A stretch of 45,725 bases of DNA from Bacteroidota bacterium (GTDB taxonomy: Bacteria > Bacteroidota > Bacteroidia > UKL13-3): positions 1 to 45,725 of the forward strand of contig JANYDU010000053.1 in the NCBI GenBank assembly GCA_025359805.1. The letters are read 5' to 3'. The notes beneath the pieces are model-generated. The model was not told the origin of the DNA. It did not search any database and saw nothing but the letters and a program-made list of their open reading frames with translations. This document shows positions 16,721 to 25,745 of the stretch, one piece after another; position 1 is the first letter of the stretch, and each line of letters begins with the position of its first letter. The translations under genes were made by a program, and so were the position numbers.

Positions 16721-17983
16721 TTAGTTTGCAGGAGCTTCAAATACTTTGTTGTCTTTTTCTTCAGGATTACTTTGAGTTTTGAAAGCATCAAAATCAAAAG
16801 TAAGCGTGAAACGTAGTGTGTTATCTAATGGATTACGTTGTCCAAAAGAAACAAGGTAAGCTACATCTAAACCAAATACATTATACTTTATACCTGCACC
16901 AAATGTCATGTATTTACGGTTTCCTTTATTTGGGTTTTCATAAAAATAGCCAGTACGTAATGCAAATTGTTTATCGTACCAATATTCTAATCCAGTTGAA
17001 ATATTTATTTCTTGAAGTTCTTCTTTTAAACCACCTGGAGCATCAGAAAAAGATTGAAACATTCCTTGAATAACAGGTACATTGGGATCACTGCCACTTG
17101 CAATAATTGGCTTTCCATCTGAATCGTACAACACTTGTCCATTTGCAGCGGTTTTATAAATGGGATTAGTTGGCACCATTAATTTATTTAAATCCAACAT
17201 AAATGATAAGCTATTGTATTTATCAATTTCAATTTGACCAAAGCCTCCAACCCTTAAATTTATTGGAATAAAGTTAGCATTTTGCGAGCTTGTGTAAGTA
17301 ATTTTTGAACCAATGTTTGTAGCGGCAACTCCCCATCCATAATTTATTTTATACCCTTTATAACGGGTATCGTTTTTATAGTAGCAGGTAATATCACCAG
17401 CAAATGCAGTACCTGCTTTAATTGGAGTTTGAGATTGGTTAAATCCTCCAGCAAGGTTTGAGTATATAAACCGAAAAGCAACACCTACTGAAAAATTATC
17501 GGAAAGTTTTTGGGCATAAGCTACATCTCCTGCAAATTCATTTGGATTAAAATTACCTAAACTATTTGCAAACTGATCTGTAAATTGAATTTCGCCAAGT
17601 GAAAAATATCTTAGAGAGCCTGCAATAGCAGATTTATCATTAATTTTTTTATACGCTGTTAAATAAGATAACGAAACATCAGGAACTAATGCTCTTAACC
17701 ATGGCGTATAAGAAAGAGAAACAGCTCCTTGTTTTTCGTTGAAAACAAGTTTTGCAGAATTCCAATGTATGGCATTCAAATCATTTGGCATGGCAACTCC
17801 TACATCGCCCATTCCTCCTGCACGTGCATCAGGAGTAATCATTAAAAAAGGAACAGATGTAGTTACTGCATTACTTCCGCTAAGTTGTGAAGTATTGGTT
17901 ACCGAACCTTGTGCAAGTAATAAATTACTTATTAAGGATAAAAAAATAATTGCCCCTACATTAATCGTTTTAATTTTCTTCAT
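16721..17983 (-). CDS. porV: Type IX secretion outer-membrane protein PorV (LptO)
   Basis: 420 residues with a signal peptide (KTINVGAIIFLSLISNLLLAQ) and a FadL-like outer-membrane barrel. Family marks are PFLMITPDARAGGMGDVGVA just after the signal peptide, NAIHWNSAKLVF, and the final strands ending ALRTGYFYENPNKGNRKY and LRFTLTFDF. PorV binds cargo proteins at the outer membrane and carries them from the translocon to the PorU sortase. It lies 51 bp after porU, its known partner. A perfect -7 box (minus strand TATTTTTG) sits between them, so porV may also have its own promoter. Confidence 0.93.
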   Translation of the reverse strand: MKKIKTINVGAIIFLSLISNLLLAQGSVTNTSQLSGSNAVTTSVPFLMITPDARAGGMGDVGVAMPNDLNAIHWNSAKLVFNEKQGAVSLSYTPWLRALVPDVSLSYLTAYKKINDKSAIAGSLRYFSLGEIQFTDQFANSLGNFNPNEFAGDVAYAQKLSDNFSVGVAFRFIYSNLAGGFNQSQTPIKAGTAFAGDITCYYKNDTRYKGYKINYGWGVAATNIGSKITYTSSQNANFIPINLRVGGFGQIEIDKYNSLSFMLDLNKLMVPTNPIYKTAANGQVLYDSDGKPIIASGSDPNVPVIQGMFQSFSDAPGGLKEELQEINISTGLEYWYDKQFALRTGYFYENPNKGNRKYMTFGAGIKYNVFGLDVAYLVSFGQRNPLDNTLRFTLTFDFDAFKTQSNPEEKDNKVFEAPAN

Positions 17984-18003
17984 GTATGTGTTTTACTCGA
18001 TTA

Positions 18004-18011
18004 CAAAAATA
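18004..18011 (-). promoter_or_regulatory. Candidate -7 box upstream of porV
   Basis: Minus-strand TATTTTTG, a perfect TAnnTTTG, about 20 bp before the porV ATG and within the porU-porV gap. No clear -33 TTG. It would allow porV-ispF expression independent of porU. Confidence 0.35.
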
Positions 18012-18034
18012 ACCTGTGTTTTGATAAAATAAAA

Positions 18035-21000
18035 TTAATTCAGAATTACGAGTTTTTGAAACTCCTCTGCAGTTTTTCCTTCGTTTGATTTAATTCTAAC
18101 TTTATAGATATAAACTCCTTTACCAATTGCGTCATTAAAATCGTCTTTACCGTCCCAAGTTAATTGATCAAAATGCCCTGTTGCTGCGGTGGTTTCAGCG
18201 TGTAGTGTTTTAACTAATTTACCACTTATAGTAAATATTTGAATGGAAACAGTTATGGCTTCGCCAGCTTTATTATGATCGAAATGAAAGGTAGTAAAAG
18301 TAGTAAATGGATTTGGGAAATTAAGCACATGTTTTAATGCAAGTTCCTCTGAAGTGGCAACAACAAAATCTAATTGTGATTCGGAAATATTATTATATAC
18401 ATCCCAAGCTCTAAGTTTTACTGTATTGTTTCCTTGAGGTAATTTTTTAAATGGATAATTAACGGAGCCTTCTTGATAGGTATTTAATTTAGCTTGATAA
18501 TAATCATTAACGGTGATGCTTTTATTGGTTTCGCTATTTGTGATGGTTAATAATAAATCTCTGCCAATACCTGTTCCTGTTATGTTAATTCCATTTTCAT
18601 CTTTTAACTTAGCAATAAAAAGTGGATTTTCATTTGTAAGTCCGCCATTCACAAATTTTTCATCATTCATATATAAATTTATTTGCGGTCCAGTTTTGTC
18701 TACCGAAATGGAATCTGATGTTCCTCCAACAATAAAATTTTCATAGTATCCACTTGCATTCGAATTTTCGGTATTTGCGTAATAACTAATTTTCCCAAAT
18801 CCATTTTGATAAGTGATATCTTTAGGAACAATAAATGAGAAATGAAAGACTCCATTTTGTACACTTGCTTTTCCTCTGTATAGCACATTTTTTTGAACAT
18901 TAAACGGGATATGATTACTTCCAAGTGTGTAGTAGGTTTGAGTTTTATCAAATACTGTTGGATAAACAACTCCATTGTAATTGTTTAATGGATTTCCATT
19001 TAAATCGGTAACAGTTCCATCAACAGTAACTTTTGCAAATGCTTTCATGGTATCGGCAACGGATGAAACCGGTTTACTATTTATAGCGGTTGTAGCTACT
19101 TTATATGTTGGATAATTGAGCATCATGGCAGGATCTCCAAGCAAAGTAAAATTACGATCATTTATTGTACCAGAGTAATCGTTTTTCGTTTTCATCATAA
19201 TATCTCCAATATTCAATCGGTTATTTACGCCTGCAGAATCAAAACCAGCATATTTAAAAAATGAATGGTTTAGATTTGAATTTGCTCCTGCTTCTGTTAA
19301 TCTCACTGTTGAAAAAAGAGCAATTCCCCCACCATTTGGATTTAGCAAAACCATTTCTCCGGCTGATGTTAGGGATGGATCGTCAAATGGTGCAAATTGG
19401 CAAGTAGCAGTTAAAAAAAGAGGCAGATTCAAGCCATTAGTCCAACTATTTATATCATCGGTATTTAAAATCCTTTCGGCCGACCAGCCTGCTTGTCCAC
19501 CATGACCTGTGTAATTAATAAACATAGATCCTCTTTCAACACTCTTTACAATTTCTGCTTGCGCATCAGGGTTACGTGCGCCTCCGGCTTCTTCAACTAT
19601 ATTAAAAGCGTCACCATAAATTTTTTCAAAATTGTAGTTCTTTGAATTACTTTGTATTGAATTAGTAAGTCCTTCTGAAAGACTAATAAACGAGGCACCA
19701 TCTGCACCTCCATCGGTAACAAATGTTATTCTATTTCTCCAATCTCCAAAATTCTTATTGGCCTTGTATCCAATAATTTTATTAACCATATCTTGTGCTT
19801 GCTTATTATTCTGTGCCGGCAAACGTCCAATTCCGATATCTAAAAAATCATGCTTAGTTCCGCTATCAGTTGGAGAATCCCATGTGCCTTCGTTGTCATC
19901 TAAAAAACCAAAAAAATCATCCGAATTATAAGAACTAACAGGGTCGAAAGATTCTACACTTTCATAAGTAGGAACGTAATTGGTGTTATTTAGTGTTCTG
20001 TATTTAAAATCATAGGATGCCCTACCAAATAATAATAAATATTTGGGTTTATCATTAGCTGTAATAGCTTGTAAATAAAGCATTTTCATAAAATCTCTAA
20101 TAGCACAAATATCTTGAGCACCTGATGAAAATTCGTTATAAATTTGATCTGTTAACACAACTTGCACTCTTAATTTCCCTGAATATAAATTGGCTAATTG
20201 TGTGGCTTCATTTATAAATTGCGGATGTGTTAAAATAATATAGTCTGTTGGAGGAAGTGCATGAAGGTTTTGGTTGTTAACTTTGCCAACAAAAATTGGT
20301 GAATAATACTTGGTACCATCAAAGGCAATAAATTCTTTTAAGGTATCGGTTTGTGAAATTATAGAGGCTGTGCTTCCATTTATGGTTGTTATTAATTCAA
20401 GTGGAGATAATAAATTACTGAGCTCCCAAACTCTTAAATTTGAACTGGCATTTGCAATATTAAATTGTGTAATGTTTCCAGAAGCAACAGTTCGGATATC
20501 TCTAAAATTAAGTTGAGCAGCATTCATATTTAAATAATTTCTTGATTGCAATTCAAAATAATCAAGCCATCCCATTGAGCCCGCAATAGGCTGGCTATAA
20601 GTGTATGAAACATTAAAATTAGACGAACTTGCAAAAAATGTAGCGTTTTGAGGATTGTCTTCAGCTGCATAAGGATATTCAAAATTCGCAGTTACTAGGC
20701 CAATACTATGAGTAATTATATTAGTACCATTATTTATTGAAACATAAAAATTACTTGGCGTAAATGAACGTGCTGCAACAGATGAGCGCATAAAAATATT
20801 TTCAGATAAATTTATTGTTCCCATATTTACTGAAAAATTTTGCTGAACAACTTGATTAAACTCTTCGCCAAACCATAAATTGCCTGATTTAATTAAATTT
20901 CTACTCTCATTTTCGTGTACTAAATTAAAATCAAATTCAGATGTTTGTTTATTTGCGGTTGGCGCAGTTGTTTGTTTTGTTATTCGTTTTCCCAATGCAT

Positions 21001-21889
21001 TTCCAAAAGTGATGAAGTAGTAAGTTGTATCGGAATAAATATTATTTTGATGAAAATATTTTTGAGATGATGAATCAAAAGTCCATCTATCAAATTGAGA
21101 TTGCCCGTAAAATAAAATAAAATCTGTAGGGTCAAATTTATTGTCTGCTTCACCCTCCACATAAATTGCATTTTCTTGCAAATCATCAAGCCTATTTGTA
21201 GCATTTAACATGGGTAACATACCCGCTCCATTTCCAAATATTCTGAACGTTTTTGGGTTTATATCACTTATATTGATATTGTTTTTATTGAAAAATGTAG
21301 AATCAATTTTATGAATTCCATTATTTACAACAGCTATTTTATACCACTCACCACTTGCTAAAACGGAGTTTGAAGTAAACCCCTTTTTGCCAAAAAAATT
21401 ATTTAAACGAGGTTCATCAGCATATTCGATAACTATATCAAACGAAATTAATTTTTCATAAACGCCCGTTAAATTATTAAATCGTAGGGGTAAAAAATAA
21501 ATAATAATTTTAGGAATTCCTTTTTCATAACCAATAGAATGAACAATTTCTGGAGAAGCTTGCTTCACAAAATCCTTATTTTGGAAATTTATTGACGCAT
21601 CAATGGCTTCATAAATTTCATTTTTCAAAAATACTTTCGTACCTTTCTCGTTGCTAATTGATTGAATGGTTGTGAAAATTGGCAAACTATTAAAGGTGGA
21701 TTTATAAAACGAAGCCTCATTAAAAGTAATAAAAAAGGGATATGAAATTTTTGAAAATGAATAATCTTTATAGATTGTCCAATTTAATTTTTTATTAATA
21801 GTAACTGTTGCTGAATAGGAAACACCAACCAAAACAAATGCAATTAAAGTTAGAATAAATTTTTTCTTAATAAAAGATAATAATTGCAT
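18035..21889 (-). CDS. porU: Type IX secretion C25-family sortase PorU
   Basis: Cleaves T9SS sorting domains from exported cargo and transfers the cargo to anionic lipopolysaccharide. 1284 residues from the ATG at 21889, which puts the signal peptide (FILTLIAFVLVGVSYSA) first; the longer frame has no support. The N-terminal half is beta-rich. The gingipain-like C25 peptidase domain spans about 600-960: LLLFGRASYDFKYR, then the catalytic pair His in YTGHGGQAGW (about 794) and Cys in LTATCQF (about 829). The C-terminus (FPNPFTTFTTFHF, GKGVYIYKVRI) is itself sorting-domain-like, as in other PorU proteins. Minus-strand TAATCTTG near 21932-21939 is a one-mismatch -7 box. porV and ispF follow. Confidence 0.94.
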   Translation of the reverse strand: MQLLSFIKKKFILTLIAFVLVGVSYSATVTINKKLNWTIYKDYSFSKISYPFFITFNEASFYKSTFNSLPIFTTIQSISNEKGTKVFLKNEIYEAIDASINFQNKDFVKQASPEIVHSIGYEKGIPKIIIYFLPLRFNNLTGVYEKLISFDIVIEYADEPRLNNFFGKKGFTSNSVLASGEWYKIAVVNNGIHKIDSTFFNKNNINISDINPKTFRIFGNGAGMLPMLNATNRLDDLQENAIYVEGEADNKFDPTDFILFYGQSQFDRWTFDSSSQKYFHQNNIYSDTTYYFITFGNALGKRITKQTTAPTANKQTSEFDFNLVHENESRNLIKSGNLWFGEEFNQVVQQNFSVNMGTINLSENIFMRSSVAARSFTPSNFYVSINNGTNIITHSIGLVTANFEYPYAAEDNPQNATFFASSSNFNVSYTYSQPIAGSMGWLDYFELQSRNYLNMNAAQLNFRDIRTVASGNITQFNIANASSNLRVWELSNLLSPLELITTINGSTASIISQTDTLKEFIAFDGTKYYSPIFVGKVNNQNLHALPPTDYIILTHPQFINEATQLANLYSGKLRVQVVLTDQIYNEFSSGAQDICAIRDFMKMLYLQAITANDKPKYLLLFGRASYDFKYRTLNNTNYVPTYESVESFDPVSSYNSDDFFGFLDDNEGTWDSPTDSGTKHDFLDIGIGRLPAQNNKQAQDMVNKIIGYKANKNFGDWRNRITFVTDGGADGASFISLSEGLTNSIQSNSKNYNFEKIYGDAFNIVEEAGGARNPDAQAEIVKSVERGSMFINYTGHGGQAGWSAERILNTDDINSWTNGLNLPLFLTATCQFAPFDDPSLTSAGEMVLLNPNGGGIALFSTVRLTEAGANSNLNHSFFKYAGFDSAGVNNRLNIGDIMMKTKNDYSGTINDRNFTLLGDPAMMLNYPTYKVATTAINSKPVSSVADTMKAFAKVTVDGTVTDLNGNPLNNYNGVVYPTVFDKTQTYYTLGSNHIPFNVQKNVLYRGKASVQNGVFHFSFIVPKDITYQNGFGKISYYANTENSNASGYYENFIVGGTSDSISVDKTGPQINLYMNDEKFVNGGLTNENPLFIAKLKDENGINITGTGIGRDLLLTITNSETNKSITVNDYYQAKLNTYQEGSVNYPFKKLPQGNNTVKLRAWDVYNNISESQLDFVVATSEELALKHVLNFPNPFTTFTTFHFDHNKAGEAITVSIQIFTISGKLVKTLHAETTAATGHFDQLTWDGKDDFNDAIGKGVYIYKVRIKSNEGKTAEEFQKLVILN

Positions 21890-22007
21890 AACAAGATAGA
21901 TTTTGATTATAATTGAAACTTTGTATATGTGCAAGATTAACGTTAAACAAAATAAAATAATATACTTTAACACTAAAACTTGCAAGATATTTTAAATTGG
22001 GGGACTC

Positions 22008-22028
22008 GTATTAGGTTAATACTAATAC
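22008..22028. promoter_or_regulatory. Inverted repeat in the porU/porP divergent region
   Basis: GTATTAG and CTAATAC are perfect 7-bp arms separated by GTTAATA. It lies 15 bp before the porP start and 118 bp before the porU start, the only conspicuous symmetry in the 154-bp gap. It has the shape of a dimeric regulator site controlling both sides of the secretion locus; no regulator gene is present to test this. Confidence 0.4.
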
Positions 22029-22043
22029 ACAACGTAAACGTAA

Positions 22044-23057
22044 ATGATTGTTAAAAATTCTGTAAAGAACAGAATATACATATTTTTTATATTAGCTATT
22101 ATTATTCCATGCAGCCAAACGTTTGCTCAGGATCCTGAGTTTTCGCAATTTTACGCCAATCCAATCTATACCAATCCTGCCTTTGCAGGAAGTTCAAATG
22201 TGGGGCGTGCAGTTATGAATATCAGAAGTCAATGGCCAAATATTGCAGGATCACTTAGAACTGTTTCTGCATCGTATGACGAACATTATGATGCGATAAA
22301 TGGAGGCATTGGAGTTATGGTTACTGGTGATGAAGCCGGAGTAGGTTTATTGCGTACTTTTTCTGCAACTGGAATATACTCTTATCAAATTATTATTAAC
22401 CGTTATCTTACTGTGCGAGCCGCGATTCAAGCATCCATCACACAAAAAACAATTGATTTTGGTAAACTCACTTTCAGTGATCAAATATCTTTATCAAATG
22501 GATTTATTTATGCAACAAATGAACCAGCACCTCCAAATTCGAGTGTTTATTTTGCAAATTTTGCGGCAGGAGCAGTAATTTATTCTAGTAGGTTTTATGG
22601 TGGTTTTGCTATACATAATTTAACACAACCTAATCAAGCATTTTATCAAACAACACCAACAGATGAGAAGAGTATTATCCCAATCCGTTACACAGCCCAT
22701 GCAGGATTGGTGATTCCAATTATTCAAACCAGAGATGAAAAGCGAGCGTCCAATCTTTGGCCTAATATTTTGTATATGCAACAAAGACAGTTTACACAAT
22801 TAAATTTAGGTATGTACTATAACCGTGGTCCTATCGTTTTAGGGGCATATTATAGGCAAACGTCTTCAAATGCTGATGCGCTTATTGGCTTATTAGGAAT
22901 CCGTTACAATAAAATACGTTTTGGATATTCTTATGATGCAACTTTATCTCATGCAAATCCTGGTGCGCCAAATTCTCATGAAATATCTCTTGCATTTGAA
23001 TTACGTAAACGAATTCCTAAAAAAACATTACGTGCAATAAAATGTCCTGAGTTCTAA
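22044..23057 (+). CDS. PorP/SprF family type IX secretion membrane protein (copy 1)
   Basis: 337 residues. The signal peptide (IYIFFILAIIIPCSQTFAQ) is followed by the family opening DPEFSQFYANPIYTNPAFAG. The rest is alternating amphipathic strands of an outer-membrane beta-barrel (LTVRAAIQASITQK, FYGGFAIHNLTQPNQAF, RYTAHAGLVIPI, IRFGYSYDATLSHA). PorP/SprF proteins help attach or export particular T9SS cargo, SprF for the adhesin SprB in Flavobacterium. Here the gene is not beside a cargo gene but between porU and gldJ, and is followed by a second copy 30 bp on. Confidence 0.92.
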   Translation: MIVKNSVKNRIYIFFILAIIIPCSQTFAQDPEFSQFYANPIYTNPAFAGSSNVGRAVMNIRSQWPNIAGSLRTVSASYDEHYDAINGGIGVMVTGDEAGVGLLRTFSATGIYSYQIIINRYLTVRAAIQASITQKTIDFGKLTFSDQISLSNGFIYATNEPAPPNSSVYFANFAAGAVIYSSRFYGGFAIHNLTQPNQAFYQTTPTDEKSIIPIRYTAHAGLVIPIIQTRDEKRASNLWPNILYMQQRQFTQLNLGMYYNRGPIVLGAYYRQTSSNADALIGLLGIRYNKIRFGYSYDATLSHANPGAPNSHEISLAFELRKRIPKKTLRAIKCPEF

Positions 23058-23065
23058 TTTTTTTC

Positions 23066-23073
23066 TAACTTTG
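23066..23073 (+). promoter_or_regulatory. Candidate -7 box for the second porP/sprF gene
   Basis: TAACTTTG, a perfect TAnnTTTG, lies in the 30-bp gap between the two copies, 14 bp before the second ATG. No TTG at standard spacing. It could make the second copy separately expressed. Confidence 0.35.
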
Positions 23074-23087
23074 AGAAAACATAACTG

Positions 23088-24077
23088 ATGCAAATTCGCA
23101 TTTACATATTTCTTTTTTTTACAACGGTTGCCTCTTTAGCTTTTGCTCAGGATCCTCAGTTTTCACAATTTTATGCCAATCCAATCTATACCAATCCAGC
23201 ATTTGCGGGGTCATCTGGTAATTATCGTTTTGTTCTTAATGCCCGAGACCAGTACACCGCATTAAACAATAATTTTAAAACAGGTTCTGCCTCTTTTGAT
23301 GCTAATGTTTCAGCAATTGGTGGAGGTATAGGAGGCATGGTAACATCGGATGTTTCTGGCGATGGATATTTAACTACAAATTCTTTTAGCGGTGTATATT
23401 CTTATCAAGTAAATGTAAACAGGAAACTTACCATGAGAGGAGGGATACAGGCTTCCTATGTTCAAAAAAGTTACGATTTTAATAAGTTTAAATTTGGTGA
23501 TCAAATTGACGATCGCTATGGTTTTATAAATCCTACTAAAGAAGCTACTGGTTTGCAACAAACAAGTTTTCCAAATTTTGGAATTGGTTTTCTTGCTTAT
23601 ACGAGTAATTTTTTTGGAGGATTTGCCATACATAATATAACTGAGCCTAATCAATCCTTTTACTTTCCCAATAGTGCTGATCAACAATTTAAGTTACCCC
23701 GAAGATATACAGCACATGCCGGTTTAAATTTATATTTAACCAACCAGAGAGATGAACAAGAACGTGTAATGTTTTCTCCCAATATTATTTATATGCAGCA
23801 AAGAGATTATAACCAATTGAACTTAGGATTTTATCTAAAAAAACAGGCACTCACCACAGGTTTTTGGTTTAGGCAAACATCCAAAAACTCCGATGCTGCA
23901 ATTATTCTAATTGGATTAAAATTTCCAAAATTTAGAATAGGGTATAGTTATGATATTACAGTATCGGGTGCACGTACTGCTACACAAGGGTCTAGCGAAC
24001 TTTCAGTAGCATTTGAATTGGCAAAAAAGAAACATGAAAAAAAGTCATTTAAACAAATTCATTGTCCAGTTTTTTAG
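23088..24077 (+). CDS. PorP/SprF family type IX secretion membrane protein (copy 2)
   Basis: 329 residues with the same plan as copy 1: signal peptide ending SLAFAQ, then DPQFSQFYANPIYTNPAFAG, then barrel strands (LTMRGGIQASYVQK, FFGGFAIHNITEPNQSF, RYTAHAGLNLYL, FRIGYSYDITVSGA). Both end in a short Cys-Pro tail (KCPEF in copy 1, HCPVF in copy 2). The two proteins are clearly paralogous but quite diverged outside the conserved blocks, so they may serve different cargo. gldJ follows after 66 bp. Confidence 0.92.
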   Translation: MQIRIYIFLFFTTVASLAFAQDPQFSQFYANPIYTNPAFAGSSGNYRFVLNARDQYTALNNNFKTGSASFDANVSAIGGGIGGMVTSDVSGDGYLTTNSFSGVYSYQVNVNRKLTMRGGIQASYVQKSYDFNKFKFGDQIDDRYGFINPTKEATGLQQTSFPNFGIGFLAYTSNFFGGFAIHNITEPNQSFYFPNSADQQFKLPRRYTAHAGLNLYLTNQRDEQERVMFSPNIIYMQQRDYNQLNLGFYLKKQALTTGFWFRQTSKNSDAAIILIGLKFPKFRIGYSYDITVSGARTATQGSSELSVAFELAKKKHEKKSFKQIHCPVF

Positions 24078-24083
24078 TACAGT

Positions 24084-24116
24084 TGAATAATTAATATTTT
24101 TTTACGTTATATTTGG
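24084..24116 (+). promoter_or_regulatory. Candidate gldJ promoter
   Basis: TTG (24084-24086), 22 bp, then TATATTTG (24109-24116), a perfect -7 box. The start of transcription would be about 24 bp before the gldJ ATG. The spacing is a little long for the TTG-N19 arrangement seen at cspA. Confidence 0.45.
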
Positions 24117-24143
24117 ACAGATTTTAAAAGTAAGCACACACAA

Positions 24144-25592
24144 ATGATAAAGCACGCTTCAAAAATTTTTCTTTTTGCGGTTATCGCACAATCTCTTGTA
24201 TTCCTAACAGGTTGCAGCAGTAATAAAAAAAAGTCTGATGTTACAGGCTGGAAGTATAACGACCCAAAATGGGGTGGCTTTGAAAGAGCCAAATTTAAAG
24301 AACAAGAAACCGGACCAGGTTTAGTTTTTGTTGAAGGTGGAACCATCACTCTTGGTGGTGCGGAAGATGACATCTTGTTTGATCGTAATAATATGAAAAG
24401 ACGTGTTTCAATTCCAAGTTTTTACATGGATGAAACAGAAGTTACCAATTTTAATTACTTAGAGTATTTATATTGGTTGAATAGAGTGTACCAAAATAAT
24501 CCATTGGTATTTAAAAAAGCGTTACCAGATACATTAGTTTGGAGAGATAAACTTTCTTATAATGAACCTTATGTTCTTTATTATTTACGTCATCCAGCAT
24601 ATAGAGATTATCCTGTTGTTGGTGTAAGTTGGCTTCAAGCAACTGCTTATGCTGAGTGGAGAACTGATCGAGTAAATGAAATGATTATGGCTCGAGAAGG
24701 TTTCATAAATCTTGATGTTCAAAAAAACACAGATGATAATTATTTTAATACTGAAGCTTATTTATTAGGATTGTACACTCCAAGTGTAAAAAAAGAATTG
24801 AAGGATTATGCACCAGGTGGAAAAACCCGTGGAGTAAGAATGGAAGATGGAATATTATTGCCAGATTATCGCTTACCTACAGAAGCAGAATGGGAATATG
24901 CAGCATATGGTTATCAATCACCAGATTTTAATGAAAACATTGATGTAAAAAGAATTTACCCTTGGGATGGTTTAACATTAAGAAGAAGTGATACGGAAAA
25001 AGAACGCGGAAATATGTATGCTAATTACATTAGAGGAAGAGGAGATGCAGCTGGTGTTTCTGGTAAATTAAATGATGGAGCATTTTATACAACTATTGTT
25101 AAAAGTGATGAATATCTACCTAACGATTTTGGCTTATATCACATGGCAGGTAATGTGAGCGAATGGACAAAAGATGTTTATCGTCCTTTATCTTGGGAAG
25201 ATTCTAAAGAAATTGCTCCGTTTAGAGGAAACGTTTACAAAACAAAAGTTACTGATGCAGATGGTTATGTTAGTGAAAAAGATAGCTTAGGTCGTATCCC
25301 ATATCGTGATGTTACACCAGAAGATAATGCAAAACGTAGAAACTATAAAACGTCAAATAATATTGGATACAAAGATGAGCTTGAGTCTACAGAATTAGAA
25401 CAAAAGTATGATTATGGACAAACATCATTGGTGAATAACCAAGCCAGAGTTTATAAAGGAGGTTCTTGGAATGATAGAGCTTATTGGTTAACTCCAGGTT
25501 CAAGACGTTATTTAGATGAAGATTTATCAACAGCTACAATTGGTTTCCGTTGTGTGATGGATAGAGTTGGTGACGCAAGAAAACCTAAATAG
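24144..25592 (+). CDS. gldJ: Gliding motility / T9SS lipoprotein GldJ
   Basis: 482 residues. Lipoprotein signal FLFAVIAQSLVFLTGC (Cys 24), a linker starting TGWKYNDPKWGGFE, then ETGPGLVFVEGGTITLGG, the GldJ-type entry into a formylglycine-generating-enzyme-like (FGE/SUMF1) domain. Later marks are FYMDETEVTNFNY, RLPTEAEWEYAAYG, HMAGNVSEWTKDVYRP and KGGSWNDRAYW ... GFRCVMD. GldJ lies in the periplasm on the outer membrane and is required for gliding and stability of the GldK/PorK ring protein in Flavobacterium. GldK has the same fold, but the GGF and ETGPG leader and the linkage to porU/porV favour GldJ. A strong terminator follows. Confidence 0.9.
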   Translation: MIKHASKIFLFAVIAQSLVFLTGCSSNKKKSDVTGWKYNDPKWGGFERAKFKEQETGPGLVFVEGGTITLGGAEDDILFDRNNMKRRVSIPSFYMDETEVTNFNYLEYLYWLNRVYQNNPLVFKKALPDTLVWRDKLSYNEPYVLYYLRHPAYRDYPVVGVSWLQATAYAEWRTDRVNEMIMAREGFINLDVQKNTDDNYFNTEAYLLGLYTPSVKKELKDYAPGGKTRGVRMEDGILLPDYRLPTEAEWEYAAYGYQSPDFNENIDVKRIYPWDGLTLRRSDTEKERGNMYANYIRGRGDAAGVSGKLNDGAFYTTIVKSDEYLPNDFGLYHMAGNVSEWTKDVYRPLSWEDSKEIAPFRGNVYKTKVTDADGYVSEKDSLGRIPYRDVTPEDNAKRRNYKTSNNIGYKDELESTELEQKYDYGQTSLVNNQARVYKGGSWNDRAYWLTPGSRRYLDEDLSTATIGFRCVMDRVGDARKPK

Positions 25593-25640
25593 TACGTATA
25601 AATTTATAAATACAGAAAAATATTAAGAAGGATTAAAAGT

Positions 25641-25670
25641 AAAGGAGGGTTCAATGAGCCCTCTTTTTTT
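25641..25670 (+). terminator. Rho-independent terminator after gldJ
   Basis: AAAGGAGGGTTC pairs with GAGCCCTCTTT around AAT, with two wobble pairs, followed by a T-run. It ends the porP-porP-gldJ transcript 49 bp after the gldJ stop. Confidence 0.85.
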
Positions 25671-25745
25671 GTCTATGAATAACTGTAAAATAATCAATGA
25701 TAATAAAACCGTTTTTAAAAACCCACTTTAAGAACTTAATATCTT

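Noticed and set aside
24144..25592. GldK/PorK instead of GldJ for the FGE-like lipoprotein
   Set aside because: The leader TGWKYNDPKWGGFE with ETGPGLVFVEGG is GldJ-like, and the porU/porV linkage fits gldJ; GldK is usually followed by gldL-gldM-gldN, which are not here.
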